Below are positions 17,723 through 26,224 of a stretch of 64,000 nt of DNA, in pieces. The DNA comes from Streptosporangiales bacterium (GTDB lineage Bacteria > Actinomycetota > Actinomycetes > Streptosporangiales > WHST01): positions 1 to 64,000 of the forward strand of contig WHST01000009.1 of assembly GCA_009379955.1 (NCBI GenBank), in the 5' to 3' direction. Each line of letters opens with the position of its first letter. Positions within the stretch are counted from its first letter, which is position 1. Made by a program: the position numbers and the translations under genes. The notes under the pieces were generated by a model that saw nothing but the letters and a program-made list of their open reading frames with translations, had not been told where the DNA came from and did not search any database.

Positions 17723-18157
17723 ATGACGACTCAGCGTTTCGATCCCAGCCTCTCCGATGTCATGGCCGGGCAACATCTCGGCGTGCTCGCCACGATCAAG
17801 CGGGACGGCCGGCCCCAGCTCTCGGTGCTCAGCTACACCTTCGACCCCGACACCGCGCTGCTGCGGGTGTCCACGATCGAGAGCCTGGCCAAGGTGGCCA
17901 ACCTGCGACGCGACCCGCGCGCGTCGTTCCAGGTCACCAACGAGAAGGCGTGGGGCTATGTCGTGGCGGAGGGTGAGGCGGAGCTGAGCGCGGTCTCGGA
18001 GAGCCCCGACGACGCGACGGTCGAGGAGCTCGTCGAGGTGTACCGCGCGATCCAAGGCGAGCACCCCGACTGGGAGGACTACCGTGCGGTCATGGTCAAG
18101 GACCGCAGGCTGGTGCTGCGCGTACGAGTCGACCGTCTCTACGGCGCCGTGGCCTGA
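17723..18157 (+). CDS. PPOX-class (probably F420-dependent) oxidoreductase
   Basis: About 144 aa split-barrel flavin/deazaflavin-binding protein, pyridoxamine-phosphate-oxidase-like. The pattern HLGVLATIKRDGRPQLSVL, then a central RRDPRASFQVT strand, matches the family often annotated as F420-dependent in actinobacteria. ATG 17723 is preferred; GTG 17714 is in frame three codons earlier and neither has a strong ribosome site. Substrate not predictable. Confidence 0.8.
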   Translation: MTTQRFDPSLSDVMAGQHLGVLATIKRDGRPQLSVLSYTFDPDTALLRVSTIESLAKVANLRRDPRASFQVTNEKAWGYVVAEGEAELSAVSESPDDATVEELVEVYRAIQGEHPDWEDYRAVMVKDRRLVLRVRVDRLYGAVA

Positions 18158-18176
18158 CCCGAGTACCTCCGGAGGC

Positions 18177-18560
18177 TCAGGAGCGCTTGATCTCCTGGAG
18201 CGACCAGCCGTTGCCGTCGGGGTCGGCGAAGAAGGCGAATCGCGAGCCCGGGGCGCCTTCGGGTCCCAGCTGCTGTACCGGGGTGATCTCGACTCCGCGG
18301 CCCGCGAGCAGCTCCCGCGCCGCATCGATGTCGTCGACGACGAGCTGGGGGCCCTTCGTCGTGCCGGGGTCGCCGAGCGGCATGCCCTCGCCGATCACCA
18401 CGGAACACGGCGAGCCGGGCGGCGTCATCTGCACGACGCGCATGCCGGGACCGGGGCTGATGTCGTGGTCGAGGACGAACCCGACCTGCTCGGTGTAGAA
18501 CGCCTTCGCGGTGTCGACGCTCGACACCGGGATGCCGATGACTTCGAGCTTGAAATCCAT
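18177..18560 (-). CDS. VOC/glyoxalase-family protein
   Basis: 127 aa with two beta-alpha-beta-beta-beta modules. VIGIPVSSVDTAKAFYTEQV opens the first and FAFFADPDGNGWSLQEI closes the second; the latter carries the usual metal-ligand Glu region. ATG 18560 follows GGAAGAGG. Members are dioxygenases, glyoxalases or antibiotic-binding proteins, and nothing here selects between them. Confidence 0.83.
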   Translation of the reverse strand: MDFKLEVIGIPVSSVDTAKAFYTEQVGFVLDHDISPGPGMRVVQMTPPGSPCSVVIGEGMPLGDPGTTKGPQLVVDDIDAARELLAGRGVEITPVQQLGPEGAPGSRFAFFADPDGNGWSLQEIKRS

Positions 18561-18675
18561 GCCGCCTCTTCCCGCACAGAACAGAGCCGTCGCACGAAGT
18601 ATGCGGCCGGGAAGGGCCCCTGGACGCGCAGACCCAGGATCCTTGACGATACCGGAACAGAGTTCGACTGCCTCC

Positions 18676-19368
18676 TCAGGTAACGCTGCGCCTGAGGATC
18701 TGCTCGTAGATCGACGGATCGTCCTGGACGATCCGTGGATATCCCACGCCCCAGTCGCCTTCCCACTCCACGCGCATGCCGGGGTTGGGGTAATCGGTAC
18801 CGTCGGGCAGGAACACGTGAGGGCTGCAGATGACCTCGTCGCTCCTGGATGCGCGCGTCTGCTCGGCGACGGCCGCTCTGGCGGTACCGGTCTCGAGAGC
18901 CTCGGCGATCGCGGCGACGTCCACGCCGGGGGTGTTGGCCGCGACGTCGAGGATTACCGCGCGGTTGGTGATGCAGCGGGACTCGACCCAGAAGGCTCGC
19001 CGCAGGCCGAGATCGAGGGACTCGCTCGCCCTGGTCGACTGTGCCTTCGCCGCCTGGACGGCCTCCAGCGCCGGCAGTGTGGAGCTCGGATAGAGCCAGT
19101 CCTTGTCCTGCCACAACTGCCACCCGGCCGCCGGCTCGCAGTTGCCGACACTGGGGACCTCGCTGTCTGAACCCGGGCGGGACCCCGGGTTCCCGTTGAG
19201 GAGCTCCATCGGAAAGGCCCGGTGATCCAAGGTGACCTGGTCCTCCAACCCGAGTCGTCGACGAGCCTGGTGGAGCCGGAAGACGGCGACGTGGCCAAAG
19301 GCGCACCACGTGTCGCTGAAGACCACGATCGTCCCGGGGGCGGGGGTGAGTGCGGATGCCATCGTCAC
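18676..19368 (-). CDS. DsbA-family thioredoxin-fold protein
   Basis: About 230 aa with a thioredoxin fold carrying the long helical insertion of DsbA/FrnE-type proteins. The active-site region reads VFSDTWCAFGH, so the first Cys is present but the second Cys of a CxxC is replaced by Gly, which points to isomerase/transferase-like rather than disulfide chemistry. No signal peptide, so it is cytoplasmic. GTG 19368 overlaps the previous stop (GTGA); ATG 19362 is the alternative. It is co-transcribed with the ICL/PEPM-family enzyme. Confidence 0.75.
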   Translation of the reverse strand: MTMASALTPAPGTIVVFSDTWCAFGHVAVFRLHQARRRLGLEDQVTLDHRAFPMELLNGNPGSRPGSDSEVPSVGNCEPAAGWQLWQDKDWLYPSSTLPALEAVQAAKAQSTRASESLDLGLRRAFWVESRCITNRAVILDVAANTPGVDVAAIAEALETGTARAAVAEQTRASRSDEVICSPHVFLPDGTDYPNPGMRVEWEGDWGVGYPRIVQDDPSIYEQILRRSVT

Positions 19369-20213
19369 GCTCTCGTCGTCGCGGATTGCGGTGAGCCGGT
19401 GTGGAGCTCGGCCGGTGAGGCCCCCACGGGCAGGTGGTCGAAGGAACCGCCGCCCACCATCACGCGGGCCCAGTCCTGGACCTGTCCGTAGGCGGACATC
19501 GCCAGCTGCGGTCCCGAGCTGATGCGACGTGCGCCGAGCGCCGCGAGCTCGGCGACGGGGCGCGAGCCCGCGCCGACCATGATGTTGAGCGGAGCATCGA
19601 TGCCGGCGGCGAGCGCCCGGATCGTGTCCGGATCCGTCACCCCGGGGACGAACACGCCGTGCGCATCCGCCGCCACGTAGGCGCGTGCTCGCTCGACTGT
19701 GTCCGCCAGGAGCGCGGGTGAGGACTCTGAGCCGTCCGCGAGCAGGAAGGTGTCGACGCGGGCATTGACGAACAGGGAAACCGACGAGTCTGCGAGCCGG
19801 GCTGTCACGGTCCGGAGCACGTCCGCGTGCGCTTCGACAGGGAGCAACCTTCCCGCACGGGAATCCTCGATGTTGACTCCGACGGCTCCGGCGCTGATGA
19901 CCGCGTCTATGGTCGCTGCCACCCCTCCTGGGCCATCGACGTACCCGTCCTCGATGTCGACTGTGACGGGGATCGACACCGACGACACGATACGAGCCAC
20001 GGCGTCGAGCGCCGTGGCTCGGTCCAGTCCTCCCGCGTCGGCCACACCACGACTCCACGCGACTCCCGCGCTCGTGGTCGCGACTGCCGAGGCGCCGGCT
20101 CGTTCGATCATCCGGGCGCTGGGTGGGTCCCAGGCGTTGGGCAGGACGAGCAGCTCGTCGTGGAGGTGGTGAAACTGCTGTGCACGGGCTTGCTGGTTGC
20201 TGGGCGTACTCAC
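19365..20213 (-). CDS. Isocitrate lyase/PEP mutase superfamily enzyme
   Basis: About 282 aa (beta/alpha)8 barrel. The family markers are VLPNAWDPPSARMIERAGA at the N-terminus, the DIEDGYVDGPGG metal-binding segment, GVNIEDS and LFVNARVDTF. The KKCGH loop of true isocitrate lyase is absent, as is normal for the small C-C-lyase members that cleave or rearrange oxaloacetate-like or phosphonate substrates. GTG 20213 lies 9 nt after AGGAG. Divergent from an ArsR-like gene across a palindrome, so probably its target. Confidence 0.83.
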   Translation of the reverse strand: MSTPSNQQARAQQFHHLHDELLVLPNAWDPPSARMIERAGASAVATTSAGVAWSRGVADAGGLDRATALDAVARIVSSVSIPVTVDIEDGYVDGPGGVAATIDAVISAGAVGVNIEDSRAGRLLPVEAHADVLRTVTARLADSSVSLFVNARVDTFLLADGSESSPALLADTVERARAYVAADAHGVFVPGVTDPDTIRALAAGIDAPLNIMVGAGSRPVAELAALGARRISSGPQLAMSAYGQVQDWARVMVGGGSFDHLPVGASPAELHTGSPQSATTRA

Positions 20214-20285
20214 GTTCGGTGTCTCCTGCGGGACGGAATCGGTGGCAGCCCCGACTCTCGACGACCGGACGAGCCGGCGCACAAT

Positions 20286-20305
20286 GGTTCGGAATTCTCC
20301 GAACC
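20286..20305. promoter_or_regulatory. Perfect inverted repeat, probable operator of the ArsR-like regulator
   Basis: GGTTCGGA-ATTC-TCCGAACC: two perfect 8-bp arms around a 4-bp centre. It lies between the divergent ICL/PEPM operon and the regulator gene, covering likely promoter positions for both. Winged-helix ArsR-type dimers bind sites of this size. Confidence 0.6.
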
Positions 20306-20323
20306 CACGTCTCGAGGTGGCCC

Positions 20324-21331
20324 ATCACGCGCACCATCGGCTTCACGTCACGAGACGCAGCCCAGGTGCGCTTCGGGCTGTCGTGCCTGTGGGAGGTGCT
20401 GGCCAGCCTTCGGGTACTCCGCGAGCCCTCGAGCCATAGCGTGCATCTGCCCTGGGTCCGCCAGGTCCGGCCGCAGGTCGAGGTGCACCTGGCCGGGGCG
20501 GCCGATGCAGAGGTCAGGAGAGCATTCAACCTGCTCGGCGATCTCGTGGGCTCAGGAGTGCACGGCCACTACGCGCCCGACCTGCTGACCCCGCCCCCCA
20601 CCTCGCTCGAACCGTCGATCGAGACGGAGCTGCACGCCCTGATCCAGACACCCTCCGACGTTGTCCACGAGCAGCTTGCCCATCTGCGAGACCGTTGGAC
20701 CCCACGACTCCAGGAGTTCGCCGACGATCCCGCTCGCCGACTGGAGAGGCTCGCGGACGTCATCGCGCGGTATTGGCACACCTGCCTCGTGCCGTACTGG
20801 CCGCGGATCATCGCGATGGCGGACGCCGAGGTCTTTCTGCGAAGCCAGCAGCAGGCGGTGGACGGGACTGCGGCCCTCCTCAACGATCTCCACGACCGGG
20901 TGCGCTGGAACGGCGAGAGCCTTACGGTGGCGGGAACGGCGTGCCTGGGCGCGCACGACCTCGAAGGCGGCGGCCTGTGCCTGGTCCCCAGTGTGTTCGT
21001 CTGGCCCTCGGTACTGGTGGTCGCCGACTCCCCTACCGCACAGGTAGCCTTTCCCTGCCGCGGTGTCGGCACGCTCTGGCATGGCGGCTCGCCGACTCCA
21101 CGCGCGCTCGAGCGGGTGATCGGTCGTTCGAAGGCCAGGCTGCTCACAGTCCTGCACACACCGTTGTCGACGACGGACGCCGCGGCCCGACTGGGCCTGT
21201 CCGTGAGCGCGACGTCCGAACACCTGACCGCCCTCAGAGCTGCGGGGTTGGTGCAAACGCGCCGGTCTGGTCGCCTCAGCCTCAATGTCAGGACGGCCGT
21301 GGCCGATGCCCTCGTCGCCGGATCCGGGTAG
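20324..21331 (+). CDS. ArsR-like winged-helix regulator (DUF5937 plus HTH), start uncertain
   Basis: About 335 aa. The N-terminal domain (FTSRDAAQVRFGLSCLWEV...) is the DUF5937 type found before ArsR-like HTH domains; the C-terminal 70 residues form the winged helix (PLSTTDAAARLGLSVSATSE). No ATG, GTG or TTG lies in frame where homologues begin. The codon there is ATC at 20324, preceded by GAGGTGG with normal spacing. The first standard start upstream is GTG 20219, which would put it six bases from the divergent gene and run translation through the operator. A rare ATC start or a base error is therefore suspected. Likely represses itself and the divergent ICL/PEPM-DsbA pair. Confidence 0.7.
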   Translation: MTRTIGFTSRDAAQVRFGLSCLWEVLASLRVLREPSSHSVHLPWVRQVRPQVEVHLAGAADAEVRRAFNLLGDLVGSGVHGHYAPDLLTPPPTSLEPSIETELHALIQTPSDVVHEQLAHLRDRWTPRLQEFADDPARRLERLADVIARYWHTCLVPYWPRIIAMADAEVFLRSQQQAVDGTAALLNDLHDRVRWNGESLTVAGTACLGAHDLEGGGLCLVPSVFVWPSVLVVADSPTAQVAFPCRGVGTLWHGGSPTPRALERVIGRSKARLLTVLHTPLSTTDAAARLGLSVSATSEHLTALRAAGLVQTRRSGRLSLNVRTAVADALVAGSG

Positions 21332-21356
21332 TGTCTCCCGGCTGAGCCGCGACCCC

Positions 21357-22715
21357 TCAGACAGGGGCCATGTCGACGAAGCGGCTGTAGTGACCCTGGA
21401 ACGCGACAGTGACCGTCTTGGTGGGGCCGTTGCGGTGCTTGGCGACGATGACGTCGGCCTCGCCGGCGCGGGGCGACTCGCGCTCGTAGAGATCCTCTCG
21501 GTGCAACAACAGGACCATGTCGGCGTCCTGTTCGAGTGAACCGCTTTCGCGGAGGTCGGAGAGCTGGGGCTTCTTGTCGTTGCGCTGCTCGGGCCCGCGG
21601 TTGAGCTGGCTGAGCGCGATGACCGGGACGTCGAGCTCCTTGGCCAGCAGCTTCATCGACCGGGAGATCTCGGAGACCTCCTGCTGGCGGCTCTCCACCC
21701 GGCGCGGGCTCTGCATGAGCTGCATGTAGTCGACGATGACCATGCGCAGGTCGTGCTGCTGCTTGAGCCGCCGCGCCTTCGCCCGGATCTCCATCATGGT
21801 GAGGTTGGGCGAGTCGTCGATGTAGAGCGGCGCCTCGCTCACCTCGCTCATCCGCCTGGCGAGGCGGGTCCAGTCGTCGTCGGACAGCGTGCCGGATCGC
21901 ATCGAGTGCAGCGCGACCTTGGCCTCCGCGGACAGCAGGCGCATGGTGATCTCGCTGCGGCTCATCTCCAGGCTGAACACGACGGCGGCCAGGCCGTTCT
22001 TGACCGCGGCCGCGCGGGCGAAATCCAGCGCGATGGTCGATTTGCCCACCGCCGGTCTGGCCGCGACGATGATCATCTGCCCCGGGTGCAGGCCGTTGGT
22101 GAGCTGGTCGAGCTCGGAGAAGCCGGTGGGCACGCCGAAGATCGCGCCGCCGCGACTGCCGATCGCCTCGATCTCGTCGAGCGTCGTCGGGAGCACCTCG
22201 CCGAGCCTGAGGTAGTCGTCGCCGGTGCGCCGCTCGGTGACCGCGTAGACCTCGGCCTGCGCGCGGTCGACGATGTCGTCGACCTCGGCGTCGGCCGCGT
22301 AGCCCATCTGCGTGATGCGGCTGCCGGCCTCGACGAGCCGGCGCAGGATCGCGCGCTCGTGGACGATGCGAGCGTAGAAGCCTGCGTTTGCCGCGACCGG
22401 GACCAGGGACATCAGCGTGTGCAGGTAGTCGGCGCCGCCCACCCGGGCGATCTCGCCGCGCTTGGTGAGCTCGGCGGCGACCGTCACGGCGTCGGCGGGC
22501 TCGCCCCGGCCGTAGAGGTCGATGACGACGTCGAAGAGGACCTGGTGGGCGGGGCGGTAGAAGTCACCGGGGCGGAGCACCTCGACGACGTCGGCGATCG
22601 CGTCCTTGCTCAGCAACATGCCGCCGACCACGCACTGCTCCGCGTAGAGATCCTGCGGCGGCGTGCGGCCGAAGTCGGCGTTGTTGCCGACGGGCTGCAA
22701 CTCCGCGACGCTCAC
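21357..22715 (-). CDS. dnaB: Replicative DNA helicase DnaB
   Basis: About 452 aa, full-length intein-free DnaB. The N-terminal primase-interacting helical domain begins RTPPQDLYAEQCVVGGMLLS. The RecA-like motor has Walker A ARPAVGKST, Walker B MVIVDYMQLM and the late GPTKTVTVAF segment. GTG 22715 follows AGGGGGAA; GTG 22727 is possible but has no ribosome site. It forms the hexameric ring that unwinds the fork and loads primase. DnaA-box-like sequences lie just upstream. Confidence 0.95.
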   Translation of the reverse strand: MSVAELQPVGNNADFGRTPPQDLYAEQCVVGGMLLSKDAIADVVEVLRPGDFYRPAHQVLFDVVIDLYGRGEPADAVTVAAELTKRGEIARVGGADYLHTLMSLVPVAANAGFYARIVHERAILRRLVEAGSRITQMGYAADAEVDDIVDRAQAEVYAVTERRTGDDYLRLGEVLPTTLDEIEAIGSRGGAIFGVPTGFSELDQLTNGLHPGQMIIVAARPAVGKSTIALDFARAAAVKNGLAAVVFSLEMSRSEITMRLLSAEAKVALHSMRSGTLSDDDWTRLARRMSEVSEAPLYIDDSPNLTMMEIRAKARRLKQQHDLRMVIVDYMQLMQSPRRVESRQQEVSEISRSMKLLAKELDVPVIALSQLNRGPEQRNDKKPQLSDLRESGSLEQDADMVLLLHREDLYERESPRAGEADVIVAKHRNGPTKTVTVAFQGHYSRFVDMAPV

Positions 22716-23132
22716 GTTCCCCCTCACCCAGACAGCGCTTGCGATGCGACCCTACGGTCACTCGTATAGCACGCGGTGCTGACAGCGCCGCGTGCCACGA
22801 ACTCGTCGAGATCTCCCCTGCCCGGCTCCGCCGAACGCCGGAACGGACGACACTAGGCCCTGGTGGTGCGCCAGGAGAAGCTCGCCGTCCACAGGTGTTG
22901 TGCACAGCTGTGTGGACGGGGCGTCGTGTCGCTGTGCACGACCTGGGGACGACCAGGGGCGAACGGACGGGTTCGCCGACACCATTGGGTGAACGGTGCA
23001 GGCCACGGGCAGATCCGGCTGTCCACCCGCTGTGGACGGAAGGTTTTTCCGCCGATCCCACGGCCGCGCATGCCAGCTCGCGCGGTGTCATGCGCCCACT
23101 GGATCCGTGACGGGAGGCGACCGTCCGACGCA
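22716..23132. other. Intergenic region upstream of dnaB with DnaA-box-like sequences
   Basis: More than 400 bp without a convincing gene. CCGTCCACA occurs at 22885-22893 and, inverted, at 22911-22919 and 23031-23039. It fits the degenerate actinobacterial DnaA-box form (Y Y N TCCACA). TTGTGCACA at 22898-22906, one base off TTGTCCACA, lies between the first two, so 22885-22919 forms a symmetrical group. The small open frames here lack ribosome sites and recognisable products. Confidence 0.5.
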
Positions 23133-23167
23133 GGACACTAGGGTCCTGCGGACACTAGGGTCGAGGC
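23133..23167 (+). promoter_or_regulatory. Duplicated -10 region of the MATE exporter gene
   Basis: GGACACTAGGGTC occurs twice (23133-23145 and 23150-23162), 17 nt apart. Each copy contains TAGGGT, an acceptable -10. The second ends 6 nt before GTG 23168, which has no ribosome site, so transcription probably starts at the start codon. Confidence 0.45.
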
Positions 23168-24511
23168 GTGCCCCGCGGTTCGGTTCGGTCCCGTCTACCG
23201 GAGCTGCGACACCGTCACGATCGTGAGATCCTCCGGCTCGCCGTTCCCGCGCTGGGCGCCCTCGTGGCGGAGCCACTGTTCCTGCTCGGCGACTCCGCTG
23301 TCGTCGGACGCCTCGGCACCGCACCGCTCGGCGGACTGGGCGCCGCCGGCAGTCTCCTCACCACGGTCGTCAGCCTCTGCGTGTTCCTCGCGTACGGCAC
23401 CACCGCCGCCGTGTCCCGACGGATGGGCGCGGGCGACGCCGCCGGAGCCGTCCGCCAGGGCGTCGACGGGCTCTGGCTCGCCGTCGGCCTCGGCGTCCTG
23501 CTCGCCGTGGTGGGTCAGCCACTCGTCCCGTTCGCCGTCGACGCGCTCGGCGCCACCGCGGACGTCGCGCCGTACGCGGTCACGTACCTGCGCATCGGCC
23601 TGCTCGGCCTCCCGGGGATGCTCGTCGTCCTCGCCGGCACCGGGGTACTGCGCGGCCTGCTCGACACGCGCACGCCGCTCGTCGTGGCCGTCACGGCGGC
23701 CGTGGCCAACCTCGGGCTCAACGTCGTCCTGGTCCTCGGCCTCGGGCTGGGCATCGCCGGGTCCGCGGTCGGCACGGTGCTCGCGCAGACGGGCTCCGCC
23801 GTGGTGTATGTCATCGTCGTCGTGCGGGGAGCCCGCAGGCACGGGGTGCCGCTGTCGCCCGATCGGCGAGGGATCGCCACGTCCGCGACGGCTGGCTTCG
23901 GCCTGCTCGTCCGGACGGCCCTGCTGCGGGTCACCCTGCTCGCCGCGACCACCGTCGCCGCGCGGCTCGGCACGGAGTCCCTCGCGGCGTACCAGGTGTC
24001 GTACGTGGTCTGGTCGCTGCTCGCCCTGGCGCTCGACGCGATCGCCATCGCGGGACAGGCCCTCACCGGCAGGTTCCTCGGCGCGGGCGATGTCGCGGGC
24101 GCCCGCGACGCCACCCACCGGATGGTCGAGTGGGGTCTCGCGGTCGGCGTGACGGTCGGCCTGCTGGTACTGGCCGTGCACACCGTGCTGCCCCACGGCT
24201 TCAGCGCCGACCCGTCGGTCCGGGGGCTCATCGCGGTGTCGCTGCTCGTCGTCGCGGCGCAGCAGCCGCTCGCCGGAGTCGTCTTCGCCCTCGACGGCAT
24301 CCTCATCGGCGCGGGCGACAACACCTACCTGGCGCTCGCGAGCCTGCTGACGACCGCCGTCTTCCTCCCCGCGGCCGCCGCCGTCCTGCTCACCGAGGCC
24401 ACGCTGCCCTGGCTGTGGGGGGCGATCGCCGTGTGGATGGTGGCACGGTGCGTCACGCTCGTCGTACGGGTCCGTGGCGACCGGTGGCTCGTCACCGGCG
24501 CCACCCGCTGA
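23168..24511 (+). CDS. MATE-family efflux transporter (DinF-like)
   Basis: 447 aa with about 12 hydrophobic segments in two homologous halves. The N-terminus LRLAVPALGALVAEPLFLLG followed by DSAVVGRLGTAPL is the DinF-type MATE signature; the matching second-half segment is around residues 235-290. It would export cationic or toxic organic compounds using an ion gradient. Divergent from dnaB. No ribosome site; leaderless start proposed. Confidence 0.9.
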   Translation: MPRGSVRSRLPELRHRHDREILRLAVPALGALVAEPLFLLGDSAVVGRLGTAPLGGLGAAGSLLTTVVSLCVFLAYGTTAAVSRRMGAGDAAGAVRQGVDGLWLAVGLGVLLAVVGQPLVPFAVDALGATADVAPYAVTYLRIGLLGLPGMLVVLAGTGVLRGLLDTRTPLVVAVTAAVANLGLNVVLVLGLGLGIAGSAVGTVLAQTGSAVVYVIVVVRGARRHGVPLSPDRRGIATSATAGFGLLVRTALLRVTLLAATTVAARLGTESLAAYQVSYVVWSLLALALDAIAIAGQALTGRFLGAGDVAGARDATHRMVEWGLAVGVTVGLLVLAVHTVLPHGFSADPSVRGLIAVSLLVVAAQQPLAGVVFALDGILIGAGDNTYLALASLLTTAVFLPAAAAVLLTEATLPWLWGAIAVWMVARCVTLVVRVRGDRWLVTGATR

Positions 24512-24525
24512 CGTCACCGACCTCC

Positions 24526-24531
24526 TAGGAT
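24526..24531 (+). promoter_or_regulatory. Likely -10 box of the PucR-family gene
   Basis: TAGGAT ends 8 nt before ATG 24540. There is no purine-rich ribosome site before that start, so a leaderless message is likely. Confidence 0.35.
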
Positions 24532-24539
24532 CGCTCGCG

Positions 24540-26213
24540 ATGGGCACACAAGCGAGGTCGCGGCTCTCCCGGCTGCTCGATGATCTCGGTCGCACGCTGC
24601 TCGACGTCGTCGCGTCCCCCGGTGACCTCGACGGCAAGGTCACCGGCGTGGCGATCTACGACCCGGTCGACGAGCTCACGATCGAGCCGGGCGAACTGGT
24701 GCTCGGCGTCGGGGTGCACGGCACAGCGGCGATCCTCGACCTGCTGCGGCGGCTCGGCGCCGCCCGCGCCGTGGGCCTCGTCGTCAAGCACCCGGTGACG
24801 CCCGACCCGGCGGTCGTCGCCGCGGTCGCGGACACCGGCGTGGCGCTGCTCGGCCTCACCCGCGCCGCCTCCTGGTCGCACGTGGCGACGATCCTCCGCG
24901 CATCGCCCCTCGCGAGCCGTGACGTCGCCGGCGGGACGGACGACCTCGCCGGCGCCCCCGCGGGAGACCTGTTCGCGCTCGCGAACGCGGTGGGCGCCCT
25001 GCTCGACGCACCGGTCACGATCGAGGACCTCGCGTCGCGGGTGCTCGCGTTCTCCGGGCGGCAGGACGAGACCGACTCCGGACGGGTCGAGACCATCCTC
25101 GGCCGGCAGGTACCCGACCGGCACCTGCAGATGCTCGAGGAGCGCGGGGCGTTCCGGCGGATCTTCCAGGGGGACGCGCCGGTGTACCTCGAGCCGCTCA
25201 CCGAGGAGATGCTGCCGCGCGTCGCGATCGCCGTCCGCGCGGGGGACGAGCTGCTCGGGTCGATGTGGGCCGCGGTACGGGGGCCGCTGTCCGCCGAACG
25301 GATGGCGGCGTTCGCCGACTCGGCCAAGGTCGTGGCGTTGCACATGCTGCGTGCCAGGGCGGGAGCCGACGTGGAGCGCCGGCTGAGTGCCGACCTGCTG
25401 GCGACCGTCCTGGAGGGCGGTCCTGGTGCGGCCGAGGCGGCGAACCGGCTCGGGCTCGCCGACGGCCGGCACTGCGTGATGGCGGCGCAGGTCGTCGCGG
25501 GCGACGTCGCCGGCACCGAGGCGGCGACCCAACGGCTGCGCGACGCCCTCGCCCTGCACTTCGCCGCGGTGCATCCGCGCTCGGCCGCCGCCCTCGTCGG
25601 TGGCGTCACCTACGTCGTGCTGTCCGTGGGCGCCGGCGACGAGGACGGCACCAGGACCGTCATCCGGCTGGCCGAGGACTTCCTCGCCCGCGTGGGCCCG
25701 CGCACCGACGCGGTCATCGGCGTGGGACGGGTCACCAGCGCCCTCGCCGACGTCGCGCACTCGCGCCGCGACGCCGACCGGGCGCTGCGGGTGCTTCAGT
25801 CGCAAGACCGCCGGAGGCAGCTGGCACAGTCGCAAGACCGCCGGAGGCAGCTGGCACCGGCCGACCGTCGCGACCGCCGCATCGCGTGCTTCGGCGACGT
25901 CCAGGTCGAGTCGCTGCTGCTCCGCCTCGCCGACCTCGTCGTCGACGACGGAGAGCTGTACCTCGGCCGGCTCGGCGCGCTCGTGGAGTACGACGACAAG
26001 CACGACATCGGCTTCGTCGACACCCTGCTCGCCTACCTCGACGCGTTCGGCAACGTCGCCGACGCGGCCGCCGCGGTGCACGTGCACCCCAACACGTTCC
26101 GGTACCGGCTGCGCCGGCTGTGCGAGATCAGCGGCCTCGACCTCGACGACCCGGACGCCCGGCTCGCGGCCACCCTGCAGCTCCGCCTGCACCGCCTCGC
26201 CGGGCCCCGCTGA
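24540..26213 (+). CDS. PucR/CdaR-family transcriptional regulator
   Basis: 557 aa. An N-terminal PucR ligand domain (VTGVAIYDPVDELTIEPGEL, residues about 28-140) is followed by a degenerate GGDEF-like central domain and a C-terminal PucR HTH (VHVHPNTFRYRLRRLCEISG). Such proteins sense metabolites such as purines, amino acids or polyols. Between the last two parts is an unusual polar insertion built from two copies of QSQDRRRQLA encoded by a perfect 30-bp tandem repeat. It is convergent with the D-amino-acid-type operon at 26311 and could control it, but this is only positional. Confidence 0.85.
   Translation: MGTQARSRLSRLLDDLGRTLLDVVASPGDLDGKVTGVAIYDPVDELTIEPGELVLGVGVHGTAAILDLLRRLGAARAVGLVVKHPVTPDPAVVAAVADTGVALLGLTRAASWSHVATILRASPLASRDVAGGTDDLAGAPAGDLFALANAVGALLDAPVTIEDLASRVLAFSGRQDETDSGRVETILGRQVPDRHLQMLEERGAFRRIFQGDAPVYLEPLTEEMLPRVAIAVRAGDELLGSMWAAVRGPLSAERMAAFADSAKVVALHMLRARAGADVERRLSADLLATVLEGGPGAAEAANRLGLADGRHCVMAAQVVAGDVAGTEAATQRLRDALALHFAAVHPRSAAALVGGVTYVVLSVGAGDEDGTRTVIRLAEDFLARVGPRTDAVIGVGRVTSALADVAHSRRDADRALRVLQSQDRRRQLAQSQDRRRQLAPADRRDRRIACFGDVQVESLLLRLADLVVDDGELYLGRLGALVEYDDKHDIGFVDTLLAYLDAFGNVADAAAAVHVHPNTFRYRLRRLCEISGLDLDDPDARLAATLQLRLHRLAGPR
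25797..25856 (+). repeat. Perfect 30-bp tandem duplication inside the PucR gene
   Basis: Two identical, adjacent 30-bp units (25797-25826 and 25827-25856), in frame, each coding QSQDRRRQLA. Identity at synonymous sites indicates a recent duplication. Confidence 0.95.
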
Positions 26214-26224
26214 GCCGGGACCAG

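Noticed and set aside
20219-20323. N-terminal extension of the ArsR-like regulator from GTG 20219
   Set aside because: It would read through the operator and start six bases from the divergent gene; the extra residues do not resemble the family.
22863-23141. Small open frames upstream of dnaB (for example a 92-codon frame)
   Set aside because: No ribosome site, no hydrophobic or domain pattern, and low third-position GC bias. The DnaA-box-like sequences explain the region better.
22716-23167. Chromosomal replication origin
   Set aside because: Only about four boxes, no AT-rich unwinding element, and no dnaA, dnaN or gidB nearby.
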